A stretch of 64,000 nt of DNA, from the NCBI RefSeq assembly GCF_050948175.1, contig NC_135200.1:13135001-13199000 (forward strand). The letters are read 5' to 3'. Source of the stretch: Xylocopa sonorina (Eukaryota > Arthropoda > Insecta > Hymenoptera > Apidae). The notes beneath the pieces are model-generated. The model ran no database searches. It saw nothing but the letters and a program-made list of their open reading frames with translations, and was not told the origin of the DNA. The position numbers and the translations under genes are program-made. Shown here one piece after another: positions 13,201 through 28,200 of the stretch (the stretch's first letter is position 1; each line of letters begins with the position of its first letter).

Positions 13201-16200
13201 CTTGATACGTACGTTGACGTAACGTGTAAAATTGAATATTCACAAAGTTCAGATCGATCTCTTTATAATTTCTAATGTAACATTCATTGGAGCAGGTACA
13301 TCTGTTCTTTTTTTTTAATAAGCATCCGGTCGTTTTACTAAGTACTTTAATGAATCCTGTATAACAATTAGACACCCCTCGGCTATTTCCTCGCTTTTGT
13401 TTCGTTCGTCTGTCACGGTAGCCTTAACGATTCCTATTTCGTTGGTAAATGCTCTGGCGCGAAGAGCTTCCAGGCAGTACTCACTTGTCAGTTCACTCGT
13501 TCTTCTCCGAGGAGTCAATTTTTCTTCGCGTTCTCTTCTCCACCGCGTCTTTCTCCCATTTCCAGTCCTCGCGGACGATTTTCTTTTTTCTTTTCTCCTC
13601 CCTACCTTCCGCTTCTTCGTCGAGCCTTTAACTTGCCATTTTCTGCAATTTGCAAAAATTCGTCGCTCTCTCGTCGGAAGAAGTTAACAGCGTCGTTTTT
13701 CTCAGTCTTCGCGGGGAGTTTGTCTCATTTCGAATAACGCTTGCACCTAGGAAACGCTCGCCTTTGAACGTCGTAACTATGATACGGAAGTAGACCAGAC
13801 GCGTTAATTTTGCCGCTAGTTATCCCATTGTTCCTACTCTTCCACTGGTTGAACTGGTTCCAGGAACCACGACTTTAACCCGCTTAGATCGACGGCGAGC
13901 AATTCGCGAAATATATAAATTTCCATTTTTTTTTAAAATATCAGATTTTTCTCCAAGTCTTCAGTTCAATTGCTTCTTGGAATTAAGAGAGACAGTGACG
14001 CTTGTCGTTGGTAAATTTATTCTGTAGATAATCGGAGAAAAACAAAAGTTAATTGAATCGTGTGGAAATGCTTGTGCAAGAAATCAGTTGCCTCTCCAAT
14101 GAGTATAAAAAGTCAACGAGAAGAAATAGTCTTTAGCAATAAACTGATCAATGCACGATTTATTCTCCGTTTTTCTGTAATTACGTATCGAGATCGATAC
14201 CAGCGGAAAACGCTTCCGTTTCACTCTAGTTATTAACCAAGAACGTGGCACGCAACTCGGGCCACAGTTTCTGATAAAATAAGTGGGTTAGTGTTATCTG
14301 GATCGATTGAACGACTCTTGATTACCTTCCCCTACTTGCACGATCTCGTATCGAATCGCAATTAGTTTGTTTATCGTAATTACTCGAGGAAACACACGAT
14401 TAATATGCCAGACGAGAGAAATCAGGGGAGCAAAGTTTTTTCACCAGTCGGTCAAAGTGTTTCGTGTTTCGCTAGTTCTCTCGTTCTAAAAGTTCGCCGT
14501 GCAGTTTCCCGCGGCAATGTCGAGGGCTCGAAAAATAGGGGCGTAAACAAGCGCGTGTGGGTTCGCCGTCGAGACGCCGCGCGTCGCTAAAGCATAGCTT
14601 CCTGAAACGTTCGTTTCATTCGAGGATCCCCCGGTTTTGAATATTCATTGGATACACGTTCGCGATTTCGCAGCAAAGTACCGTCTAATTTCACAGTTGA
14701 GATTATTTCGTTGCGTTCAGAGATGCAATTAGAGCGACTAGTTATTATCCGTCTATACACTTTACCTGTAATTTTGCCGTTCCCATTGTAAGTTCGAAAA
14801 CGAATCTTGTTACACCGTTACCTCGTGACATGCCACTGAATAACTTTAAGCCAAAGCATCCAGCGGTATGCATCTGGTATAACCGCAGCGTTGTAGATTC
14901 AGTTCTTCGATGTTTATTCGAGTCAGAATGAACTCGTTGCACAAGTACTTCGCTTCCGTTATCTCACAGTTCACCCTTCATTTGCTCTCGCACGCGTTTC
15001 CGCTCCGCTTCTTTGGTACTCGAGGCCAGCTAACGATACAGCACCGTCGAACGATACTCTTCGTTCTTTCTCCCTTCGATCTTGTTCGCGATCCTAACTG
15101 TTTAGAAAGAAATCGAAATTTGGAGGATCTCTTGTACCCAGTTTCCTTTTGTAACCTTTGCCATTTCTCTCTGTCGGGGGGGACCAGTCACATTCATGGA
15201 ATTTCTGTAGCGTTTCCGCGTTTCCATCCGACCCGAGTGGCAACGCGCGTCCCCATTGTCGCGGGCATTTCCAAAATTGCTCCTCCAGCTGTCGACTCTG
15301 TCCGCGCACGACCCACGCTCAGGCGTGCACGGGGTGGTCAGGAACGAGAAAGCTAAGGCGGTGGCTCGACGATGCACTGCCAAGCGCAATGCCAAATAAT
15401 CGCAGGGTCAGACGGATTTTCAGTGTCGATCGTTCGACCTTGGCCGCAGCCGCATCTGCCTCTGCTCCCGGATATTCGCGGTGCACGCGCGTCCTTCGCA
15501 GACTCTAGGATTCCCGTGGAAATTAACCGCCTCTCTCCCCAACCTTCGCCTCCTCTCGTCTCGCGTACGACTCCTCGCCGCTGAATCGACGAGCGAGGAG
15601 GCTCGTTCCCGAGCAGATGTGTTCGCGAGAGGGGTTGCTCGCGCGAGGACCAGCAACGAGAACAGAAGTTCGAACAGTTTCCTCGAGGCTCGTGAAAAAT
15701 ATGGTTCGTTCCGCGAAGGGACGTAACGGGCCGCGCCAGGGCCCGATGCCAAGCGGACGTTTGGACCGCGCGCATTTTCCAGCATCGATTGCTTAACCTT
15801 GACCGATACCCTCCCATCTCCGCCACGACCTTCGGTATACATGCGACTCGGAGCGATACAAATTTGCCTCGCGCTGCCTTTTGTGTCTCTGCTATCGTGG
15901 CGGAATTAACTGGATCGACCATTTTTGTTCCTCCTTTTTTTTTTTGGTTTCGTCGCAATAGACAAAGTTAGTTTTTACGTTCATATCGAATGCAAGAACT
16001 TTTCATTTCGAATGGCTTCGAATCCTGCGAAGTCAATCACTTTGTCAGACGAACGTTTTCCATCGAACATCGACGGAGATATCCAGCCGTTCCCCTCGAT
16101 TAACACTTCCTCGAGCGTCGAACGCGAATTTCAATTCCAAACCAGCAGATCCGAACAAAGGGTTACCGATAATAACGATCGCGTGCACGGGCGTTGATCG

Positions 16201-19200
16201 ACACCGAGCAGAGCTCGATTTCAGTTTCAATTTCCCGTGCGCCGTTTAAACATCGAGCTGCGACAGCGTTTTTCGGGTCGCTCGCGATTTATCGGCCGGT
16301 CGCGTGTCCCCGTTCCGTCGATGCAACGAAACCGATACGCGTCGCAAGGAATCGCCTCCACGAGAGCCACGGCGAACCGTGTGCCAGACATTGTTTAGCC
16401 GACAGTCGAGCAACTTATTGATTAGTCCGACGCACACGCACGCGACCGCCCCTGGCGTGTGCACCCGCGTTTCGACTCGATTCGAAGCGTGTTGGTGCCG
16501 GATGGCCCGCGCGCACACGGCTTCCCCTTCCTTCCGTTTAACTCGTACCCTTTCGCACGCCGTACAATACGTACGTGTACACCGAGCCAAGCGCGGAGCC
16601 AGCCACCCGACAGATAACGAGTTTCCTTCCACGAAAAGAGTTTCCAATAACGATCTCTGCTGGAAAGTTAACGCGCCGCGTCTATTTCGCCTCCATCGAA
16701 AGTTGGACCGCGCCACGGCTGCTCCTCTTCTTCCGCGCGTCCACCGGAAACGAAGCTTCCTCTCCTCGCTGATAGATCGAAATTGATTCGAACGTGAATG
16801 GAGCTGAATGGATGTTATTAAAATCGTTGACATTCCGTGGGATCGGAGCTCTCGTAACCAACAAGGCTTGCGATCTTAACTTGCACTGTTACACGTTTTG
16901 TAAATGTTACCATTCTTATCGAGTGTTTGCATGCCTCGCAAACTGGTCAAACTTTGCTGAATCGAGCAAGGTGCCAAGGTAACGTGGAAGCGTAAACTCT
17001 GGACGCACAGAGCACCCCTTTCGCGCAATTGTACGATCGTTTCCCGAAATCTCCACGTCGGAGGATCAACTAGATTAAATCCTAATTGATAACATTGACA
17101 AACTCGCGAAGTGAACTCGAGCCAGCTCACCCCGATTTCTGGTATCGAACCTTAATACATAATCCATTTCCGTGGAAGGTGCACGCTATATAGTCGGTGG
17201 GGTGAGATTCGCGCGGTCGTTTCCGCCCCAGCGAAATCTGAAATTTAAAGGCCGCGTAAAATCTGTGCCACGGTATTCCTCTGCAATTCTCATCGACTGC
17301 AATTTACAATCTTTCGAAATTGTCCCCTATCCAGTTCGTCCAGTTTTGATTCCTCTCACGGCTCCCTCCATTTTCAATCGACTGTACGAACCATACACGA
17401 CACGTAACCTCCTTCCCTCGATCGTTAATGGAACAGTTAAACCTTAATTCTCATTTTACTGGGCCACGTTTATGTTACTTTTACGCACTGCACCGGAGAA
17501 AGTGCAAGGCCATCCAGATTCGAACAGCCATATAAGTCGTATAGACGGTATAAAGCAACAAAACCTAAAATTCTCGTCGTTTTCAATCGATTTTATGGTC
17601 GACCCCTCGACGAGGTTTGAACGACAAACTCTGAAACGAGAGATTTTCAATCTATCCGATCTTCAAACGATTAGGCGAACTCTCGTTCACCTACGTTTGG
17701 TATTTTCAATGCTCCAGCGGGGTTTTCTCATCCGCGTAAAATCCCCGCCTCCACGGGTCCCTCGAGGCTGAGGCGCCGTTTAATTAGTATCGTCTTTAAC
17801 GAACAGCTCCAGCGAGCTTCAGCCTCGACCGTTTGCTCGACCGTCGCCGTAGGAAAGCCCCGACCAACGGTACCGTTTCACCCGATTAACTGGCGCAATT
17901 GAAATAGGTACATCAGAGGAGGCGGGAGCTGACTCAGTCGTTGGCTCTCGGAACGAGCGCTTCGAGCAGCTCCGTTTTCGTTTTGTTTCTCTGAAATGAA
18001 CGAGAGAACGAGGGTTGCGGGGGGTGGGACCTCGTTGTTCGGGGAATTCCTCGAGCTTCTCTGGCAACGGTTCGCTTTACGGAATTGTAACGCTTCCGGA
18101 AACCGCCTTTTCACCTCGCGCAACGAGGATACGTTTACGTCTGCTACCAGACGCGCCATCCTTCAGCTGGTTCAAACCTCCTGCTACCACGAGGGAGATG
18201 CTCGCGTGACAATGTGGCTGGACGCGGATACGTCGATCGTGGAGATTTTCTCGTTGCGATGGACCAGTCTTTGCAAACAAATTCTCTTTCTTAAGACCTG
18301 AACAATCGAAAAAGCGAGAGGTCCCATTCGTAGCGTCAGATACGAATGTTATTTGCGAGGTATCTCGACTGAAGTAGCGAAAGGGTTAAGTGTCACGAAA
18401 GCTGTTCCTTACATAAGCCGCAAAACGTTTGAAAAGCTGAACGTTTAAGGCAGTTTGCAACGATATCGTTGCGATTACGCAATGATGCGTTTTAACCCCG
18501 ACCAGGATAGCCATTGGAGAAACAGCGCTCGATTCGAACCACGAGAAGGTTTCCATTACACCTGACAACGACGTGGGTTTCGCGTTCGTGCCGTAGGATT
18601 CCTCTAGGAAGCGTTAAGGAAACTAGTGTTTAAATGAAAAGGGGAAGCTATTTTCGGAGCGAATCCACTATCGCCGCTACCACGCTGGTTTCTTTTTCCC
18701 GCTTCCTGACGCGCCTCTGTGCCCGTTCAAATCGATTTTAACTCTATCCTGAACGAGCATTCTTCGCGAAAGACAAGCGTCCAATGTTCATCCATTTCGC
18801 GAGACCTTAGACGGTCTGCGTGGCTGGTATGCGGTGCTTTTGGGACGATTGAAAGTCCGTACGCGTAGGGAGATCCGTTGAAGTGTTTGACGAAAATCCA
18901 GTGCTTATTAAAAAGATAGCGGTAGGTAGCCCGAGAGGACACTCGTCTCCTCGCAATATCCGCCGCGGGAACCGCTCCACTTGTGCAACGAGTCCACAAC
19001 ATCCTCGAGAGTTGTTCGTCGGCGAGAAATAACAAATATTTTCCAACCAACTACGCGAAGTTTATTCGCAGAATTCTCCGTGGAAATCGAAGGAAACACT
19101 CTGTTTTATCTGTTTATATTTCAAGATAATATCTCTCGGTCTACTCGCGCGCCAGCCATCGGCGAAGAAAGTTGCAAAAAGCGTACGCGTTCGCGTCAAC

Positions 19201-22200
19201 AGTCTGCATAGACGTTAATTATTTCATCGCGGCGATAAATTACGATCGCGGTTTATATCTGAATCGCTTTATCATCGTCCTCGTGACGCAGAGACTACGC
19301 TGTATCCGGTTCGTTTCGTCTCGTTAAAAAGTCTCGCGGCTTCGATTTTTCGCGAAGCTTCTTCCGCAGCCGATGGGAAAGCGGGAACTCGGACGTTCGC
19401 GTCGCCGCGTAATTAATTATACAGGCGAAATTGAGAATTCCACGCAGCGTGGAATAGTTTCGGTCACGAGGACACCGCGGCGAGAGGGTTAAACGCGCTC
19501 TAGCCGCTTCTAGAAGCTACGTTCGATCGCTCGCTTCTACAAACTCGCTCGTGTTATTGTTATCTGCGAAAGAATCTCTCCAATTGTCTCGCGGACAAGC
19601 ATTCCACGCTCTTTAATCGCGAGGCATTGTCAACAATTTGCGCTATCAACAGCGTGTTTGATATATCGCATTCTGGGAACGGGAATAGTGCGTCGCTTTT
19701 CACGGAACGTTATAAAAAAAGAGAGCCTCTCGCCAACGAACCCGCCGCGATAAATCGTCGACAAACGGGCCACTGTCGCGGATCAGGCGAACTCACGAGA
19801 CGCGTCTCGCAGCTGCTTGACGGCTGCTCCAAAATTCTTAATCGAAAAGTTAATCTCGCGAACGCTCTCCTTCGATCGCCTCTTACGCGTTTCTATCTCT
19901 TGCCTCGATCGCTCCTCGCGACGCGTAATTAAAAGAACAACGCGCTGCGATCCGTGGCGCGAATCGTGCGCGTTTCGGAGCCGTTCGACACCGGTGGAAC
20001 GGGTTCAGGCGGTTCGCCGTGTTTCGAAGAAAGCGTTTAATTAGTCCCGCTCCACGATGACCGTAACGCGGCTGCCTTCGTTCGAGTTTCGTTTTATCGA
20101 GCTTGCGTAACGTATTACGTCCACGCGGCGTTGCGGACACGTAACGAAACGTATTCGAACAGGTTCTTTTCCCCCTCGACACCTTTCGCTCGCGGCCGCC
20201 GCCGCCGCTTTGATCCGAGCGCTCGTGCTGCTGGTTACTCGATCGATGACCATCCACGGGAAAGTGACTGTTTGCGATGCGATTTTTTTTTACTTTCCAA
20301 CACACCAGGTACCCACTGCGTGTACCAGTCTATAGGCGCACGATACACATTTACGTATGTGCGTTAATCTCGAAAACGAGTGGATTCGTTTTCAAACGCC
20401 AGAATACAAGTCGATTTAACCGGGAGGATGTGCGACAGATGTAATCGTACAGCGAATCTCGAGTGTACCTGGTAATGGGTGACGCATAGATGATACGTCT
20501 ACCAGTTGAACTAATCTCGCACTATCGAGAACAATAGAAATTAAAGAGGCGAACGAGAGATAACGTGTGATTTCAGCTCTTCAAACGGTATATCCATGGT
20601 TCTGTAAAAAAATGAATCTGATTCTTATCGGTTATCGCAGGATAGCCAGGTGTCGCAAACAAACGCGGTATTGTAACCATCCTCTTCTTTTTTTTCTTTT
20701 TTTTTTTTTGAACACGCAGATACCTGGAGCAATCGTGAGATATCGAGAAACGGTGGTTCAAACGGTGATCGATATTTCTCGAAGCGGAGCAATCGAGGGA
20801 AACCCCGCGTGGTCGCAACGCAGCGGGAAGGCACGGAAATAACGATCGAACCGGGAACCGCGTTTCGAGCATCCGTTTTTACCCGCACGCTTTTATTCCT
20901 TCCCGTTCGTTTTTCGACGCCGACCCAATTGCCGGTCGTTCCTCATCGCGATCTCTCCATCGTGCGTTTCCCCGCTGGCGGCCCAGCACCGCGCCATTTC
21001 TTTCTCCACCGTTCCTCTCCTCCTTCCGCTCCACTCGCGCCACGGTTTTCTTCTCCGCGGACAAAAGCCAAAAACGCGCGTCTCATCGACAGTCTCCTCG
21101 CGATTGAGACGCGACGTACGATTAACACGTTCGCGAGCCAGACCAATGTCACGCGTGCCCGCGAGACGAATCGCTAAACGGACACGCAGCAGAGTTCTGC
21201 CATTCGATCGATGGTAACGGCCGTTATTGTCTCAGGCTTTTTCGCGTTTAACACGTTCACGCCGGGGCGAAAATCTACGTTTCTCCGCGTGAGGCGGGAC
21301 TGTCTTATCGCGTTAAGCTTCGTGGGGCGGGGCAATATCGTTGCGAATTTGAACTCGCTTATTGCGAAGGTAAAATTATCTTTTCTTCTACAGAGGCGGT
21401 TAGAATATATTTGAATTTTTGCCCTTATAAATAATAGATAAAATGAATCTGGAGGAAAGTGGTTCGTCTGAAGAAACGACTAATTTTCTGAAAACGCGTG
21501 ACCCACCGGTGGGTCACGCCGCCCCACGGAGCAGTCAAGTGTGACCCACCGGTGGGTCACGCCGCCCCACGGAACAGTCAAGTGTGACCCACCGGTGGGT
21601 CACGCCGGCGTGAACGTGTTAAAGAGCCCTCGTTGCACGGACGATGACGACCGTCTCTGTTAATAACAGCGACACTGTCAGACCTTACGTAGGCCGCGAG
21701 CTCTCCTAGCATCGCTGATGCACAGTTTGTTTACGGGCTTGACACAATCGCGTTGGAATTCTTCGCGAGCAACAGTACTTTTGTGCGACGTGGAACCATT
21801 TCGTTCGCAGACGACCTTGCCGTGCGAGAAAAAACCCGAGACGGTTCTACCTAACCGTTCTCCGTTCCTCTGAACGATTCGAGTGGACGAGGGGGGCCAC
21901 GCGAGTGCAACACCGCGACAGGTGTTCGTCGATTAACCGAAGCGACGAGCGTTTTTCCGTCGCGGGTTGCACTTTCGCGGAAGAGTCGCGGGAATCGAGC
22001 GTGACGGATGAGCCGAACGGCGAGCGGTTGATTAATCCGGTGGGAAAGTGGGTCGGTCGAATGTTGATGAGCTCAACGGACGGTTTAATCAGCCTGTTTC
22101 GACGAAACCATACCGATTCGGCGCGCGGGTAAATGGGACGAACTCGCGCCGCTCTCTGTAACAAGATAATCAGCGGGGATCGTTAAGGGACACGGGTTTC

Positions 22201-25200
22201 AGTCGATCGCTTTGCTTAACTCCGGCTGATTAATTATGCTTGCAGCGGCCGACTGAAATCTACGACGAAATTGGGGCCGTGGTTCACGCGCGCCACGGGG
22301 TGCGCCTTTTAAACACCGGCCTCGGTCGTGTTACGAACACTCGAGAGGCCACTTTAAAAGCCGATCCGTACTGTGTGTGTCGTCGCGCGAATTCTCCGGC
22401 TGTTCGCGCGTTCGTCGCCAACACGTTTCCAATCGTTCGCGAAGGTACCACGTTCGTCAAATCTGTTTGGGAACCGTCTGCGTCGATCGCGGAGGAATTA
22501 TTCTCGTCTGGAGTTGAGTCGAGGCAGACGGCGATGGCTCGAACGACGTTTCGAGTCGATGCGAACGGGTTATGCTTCTCTGCATCATCTTACTCCTTGC
22601 TCCCCTTCTTTTTTATAATCGCTGCTGTTTTTCTACTCCATTGAAAAACGAAGGAGATTATAGCGTTCAGTTCGTCGAACGCAGTCTCGCCAATCGTACA
22701 CGTACGTCGAAGATTGAGTAAAAATATGTGAAAATGTAACTTTCGCGCGAAATTCGCGGAAGACGATTTGGAAAATGCCCGTAACGGCGAATCGGGGCAA
22801 ACGCGACGTCGAAGAAGTCCGCAGCTCCTTTTCCACCGACGGTTGGGCAAGGCTGTAGCGCGCGTGCGATTGTAACACTAATTATAGGTTCGTAATTCGT
22901 CTGGAGGCGGCGCAGCCGAGTGTAAATGTTGATACGTTTCTCGTGTTTGATCCATCGATTATGTCTGCGACGCGTAAATCAACCATATGTTCGATCGAAA
23001 GAGGAAACGGAGCGAACGAGTGCCGCGGCTGTTTAAAAAAGGATGACGTCGTCGTTTCTGTGTATATTGCTGGGGCACGACATTGAACTTAGCGTCGCAG
23101 GATGCGCAAGTAACTCCGTCGAATGTCGCTGTGACAGAAAAATTGCAGAATAATCGGAACGATTACGCGACAGAATCTCGAAATTCGATGACTGGTTTCA
23201 AAGAGCGTATTAAACGGCGTTCTCGGTAAAGCCCACGCCTACGTTCAATAACTTAATTAAATTATCCGTTTACCGAGTAAGGTTACAACTTTTTCAATTT
23301 AATACTCTTAGAAAGACTCTTTCTCCTGTACTCTTTCGTAGAGGGATCACCTTTTGAGTAAAGAAGTTGCGTGTATAATGTTTGAAAGCAAATCTCTGGA
23401 AAACTTTCCAAGGTATTCTATTTACTTCTCTTTGCTATCACTTATCAAGGTCTCGCATCTCCGTCGAAGGACCACCATATCTTTTTCTCATTACGACCGA
23501 TCGTTAGTAATCCTCACCCATCGCAAGCTTGTGAAATACGAGCAATTTCTATTTCACCGCGCAACAGGCCCCTCGTTACTCCGGACCGAATACAGCTCGA
23601 GTTATCGAATTCCGTCGTTTATCTTTTTTTTTCACCCTCTTGCGAAATGAACCGTTTCTCTCCGTTCACCGCGACGATATTTCGTGGCTTTACGCAGCGG
23701 AACAAAGGTTTTCTTGTCCGATAAAAGCGGCTACCACCCACGTACTCCTTATACCAGGCCATTACGATTGTACATTAAAGCCTGCTGGATTGATATCCCG
23801 CTAAGATAGGGGGGTTCTATCTGTTCGTATCGTTTCGTTGAAATTCCAAGTTACAGAGGTGCATTGGTAGGCATATTATAAACGTTCTCCAGCGGTCCAG
23901 AGGCGCGTTCCCGTTTTCGATACTTTTATATTTTATCGAGAGAAAGAAAAGTGGAACGCGTCTTCTATCGGATACGAGATACCCAGCGGCGAAGCGCACT
24001 TGGCGAACGTTGCGAATAAGCGAGACTTCGACGCGATGTAAGTACGCGGTCTCGCGCGTATCTCCGGTCCTTTTACGAGCGCATCGATAACAACGATATC
24101 GCGGCGCACAATAGAGGGATGTCATTTCTACGAGGGACCATTAGGAGAAAGTTATCGATCGGACTTGGTGCTGGCGTTCGCGGTACGGTCACGCGGGTGA
24201 ACGTTTATCGCGCATAAATGAACTCGCGTGGCAACCTTTCCGCGCGGACACCCTGCCTCCAATATCGCATTCCAGAAGCCAACGATAATTCACCGGCTAG
24301 CAAGCGTTCGCGCCGTTGTTACTGCCACTGCGCCTGTCGCCATTGCGATCATACGACGCGCAACCCAAGTAATGGCCCACCGATACGCCTTCGTCCCATA
24401 CCAGAAACGCGACCAACGGAGACTAATAAAAAGGTAGATTCCACGGGATGGAGGGCGCCCTCGAGAGTCAGCTTTTCTCGCTGAAACTTAGTCGGACGAA
24501 CCACTACTTGGAAAGTTCCAACGGAACCCCGGTAGCCGTAACTGGAAACGACTCGCCTGCTGGGGATCGAAATCTGGCGTGGATTTTTCGTCGAATCCGC
24601 GTACTTTTACGAAAGGTCAAGCAACCACGTACTCGAAGATCGTCGTAAATATATTACGTTGCGATACAACAGGAAATATACACTGTTAACGTTTCGTAAC
24701 GCAAGAAGATTACGCGACTCGAATTAAGCAATAGTTTAATCGCGATGTCGCGAGCCAGTGGTCAAGGTTCGCAGTTAATTGAATGTAAGAAATATTTTGT
24801 ATCGCTCGACAATTGTTATTACGCGTTCTATATCATCGCTCGAACCGCTCGATTACATCGAACGTCAGTTGCGTCTGTTACGCCTGTTGTATCGCCCCTG
24901 GGCGATAGGCGTCCGCTGGAATTATTTACCAAGGAATTATGACCGATTACGGGTGTCGCGCGAACGTGTTTTCCGACGACCGCGTGAATAATTCGCGCGT
25001 TACCGTCTGAGAATGTCCGCTCGCGAAACGTCGACGAAAACAGGCGTGCGGTCCCGCGATGGCGAATTATCGATCCAACCGAGCGAACCGACCGCTCGTG
25101 AAAATTGAATATCCAGTCTAGACGTTTAAAGGTGGACTTGTTTATATCCGGTGTCTATACTTGGCTCGTTAAGTCCATCGAAATGTCTCCTCCGGTCGAT

Positions 25201-28200
25201 ACGCGCGCTTCTTTCGCAGCTGCGGTCCTCTTCGAACCGAGGCGCGCGAAAATTTCCATTTTAATAGCTCGACATCCGTAGAGAAGGTAGAATAAACTTC
25301 AACTTCGATTCGTTTAGTTGGTTGAATCGAGAATAACAACAGCCGTATTCCAGTAGGAAGCGAAAGGAAGATGAAGAAACGAAGGGTGGAGATTTCTGGT
25401 GTGATCGTGCGTCTGCACGCGTGTGCAGAGATTCGCGACACAGCCAGCGCACGTGGGACGTTCGGGTGTTGCGTGTTCGCGTGCTCGATGCATGTTACCT
25501 TGAGATTTACCGTGAATACCCAGGTGTACGTAGAAGCAGTCGATCGGAGAGACGCTCGCGGCGAATCGGCAACAGACAGCAGGAATTTTCGGTTGACGAA
25601 ACGGTGTCGAAGCGGCTGGTCTTTCTAGCCTTGATTAGAATGTCGCTGGCCGCTTTGGCATCGGTCCCAGATCGAGACGGTGATTCGTATTGCTTCCACA
25701 TAGGGGCGCGATCGAGCTGTTCCACCAGCAGCTTGTACACGCGGATTTTCGCGTTCACCCCGCTACCAAATGTTCCGTTCTTCGGTTACGAGCTCGTTTA
25801 TGTACGACAGAGCGTTGCTTCCGAGAATCCTCCTACCGGGAAGACGAACAACCGCGACTGGACGAGTCTCGATTAGCATCGTCCGTGGAATTCGCAACAC
25901 AGTGCTTTCCTTCGGTTGCAACGTACTCTTCCAAGAGAGTACCTTCACTTTGCATTGTTACGTATGCATAAGCAACGTTACGTAAACGGTTCGAATAGGT
26001 CGAATTTCGCCGGGAAGCATCGACCGTGGCGAGAAACGGTTGCGCGTGGTATCGGCGCGTGCGTCGCGATCACCTCGTACCGGAAGGAACGTCGCATTAC
26101 TTTCCGGCTCGGAAGCGATCCGGACAGCGGTGCCTCAGGTCCGGGTTTTTCGAGAAATTCGATTCTCCTCGACGAGCAGACGCGAACAAGTGGTTCGCGC
26201 GCGGCTCTGCTCAGGGTAGGCTTAACCGTTTAAGGGTCCGTGTAACGGACAGTGACGTTGACAGAGTGTCTTGCGAGGTAACCCCGCCGAAAGCTAAACC
26301 GATACAGTTACCCGACACTCTAACACCACGATCGTGATCTGCGAGACCGTGTATCAAGCTCGAAGTTAATAAGCTGCTGTTTAAGCGAGATATTACTTTA
26401 TCGTCGAGCCGGTTAAAACGAATGGTACTCGCCGTGTTGCGCGTGTGTACGTAGAGAAACAGCGAAAGAGGAGAGCGTGTGTAAATGGAATATAAATATA
26501 AACGGATGAAAGCGAAGATTTCAATTGTCACGAGCCGTCGTAAGTGTCGTGAGAAAGAGTGCCGATTCGTATTGATCGTGCGAACCCGGTGAACAACAAT
26601 GTCTCACAGAAGCAATTGTTGCGTTACATTAATAACGCATAGACGTTGCGCGTGACCGCGGGGTGGTACCTTAAGCGAGGATAATTATTGTTTCGTTCGC
26701 CGGGGGAACACGCATCGCGCGGCCGTTTCTGCGGCGAACAATGCAGCACGTGGCCACCGTTGCCGATAATTAGCATGGCTGGATGGTTATTCGCGATAAC
26801 GACCGATAACGCGGCAAGAAAACACGATCTGCTCGCGATAAAACGCGTCGCGTTATCGGCACCGGTCTGTACTTTATAAATTATCGGCCAATTAAATCTA
26901 ATATCCCGAACTAACGAGAACCGGTTCTCGGACGCGATTCCTCGGCGATGTCACGCGCGGAATTTATTGCCAAACGACGAGCTCGAACGTCACACCAGCG
27001 ACGATCTAACCTCTGTTGCGTAACCGTAACGAGCCCGTTCGATTTCGTACGATCGCGTCGATTCTCTCGCGATCCGAGTTCCGATTAGCTAGAATCATCA
27101 GTCGTTCTTGTTTCTTCTAGACGTATTTTGGCGAATCTTGCGTAAGTTTTTCGCGAGCGATTCTGTTGCCACCTGTCGTTTTGTTTTCTTTGGAATCAAC
27201 TGGTTTACCTGACTCATCGGTGGTCGTAACATTTAAGCAGATGACGGTCATCGTGTCTTTCCTCAACCTACGCAAATTCTGTTTAATTACGCTTGCATAT
27301 ACGTTACGCGCGTTCTGGAATATTTCTCGATTAAAGGATAACCGATTCCTCGGTCTATAAAGAGTCATCGATGGTCGGCGCGAGTGTCAACGCGTAAATG
27401 ATAGAGCGTCGCCAGGGAGGGATGCTTTTAATTTGCACCGTTTAACCTTCTCGAGGCTGCCACTTGGGTTTTCCATTCGCGTCGACTGCTAATGGAATAT
27501 ACTCGAACGTTCCCCCCTTCGAGGAAGTAATTTCTGCTAAACCGCGAAACGATCGATCGATCGATGCATCGATTACTCCAACCCGTTTCCAAGTTCTTCT
27601 TATGTAAAAGCTTAATATTCGAGTGAAACGAACGCGTCGAGCCGAGTTGTCGAGTATCTCCGAGATCTTGACTGTGACTCGATCCCGCGCGGAAGGTCTC
27701 GGTTAATTCTCAGCTTATAATTAGCGCCGTCTTATTATTAGTACGTACACGTGTTCGAGGGAACGGAAACGGTGCTCCAAAGCCGCGTCGGTTTTCCTGG
27801 CTTGTCCCGCCTCCGGACCAACCGCGTAACGGTCTTCCGCGACGGCGTTTCCCTTCGGCAATTCAGACGCGTGCGTTTCGATTGAACTCAACTCGATAAT
27901 CGTCCGGCTTGACGAGCCGACGCGAATTCTTCCGGCTCGTGTCGATCTCAATCGCGATTCTTTGGTCCCGCTCTCCTTCGCCATCCTCGAGGATGCTGCC
28001 TGTTCGGAGGATGATGCCGTCTCCTCTTGCTCCGCGCCCCATCGCTCGTCCTCCTCTTCGCAGAGTCGATCGTTTCAATCGTCGACTTTCGATTACTTCA
28101 ATAACTCCTCTTTAATTGCCGCGGTGCAGCGGCGGGCTTGTCGCAGCGCTTTTAAGCGACATTTTACGCGCTGTCGCGATGCTCCTCGTTTTCCACGACC

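Noticed and set aside
15353..16833. Overlapping open frames of 140-200 codons on both strands
   Set aside because: Several frames are open at once on both strands, typical of CpG-rich noncoding DNA. No recognisable motifs.
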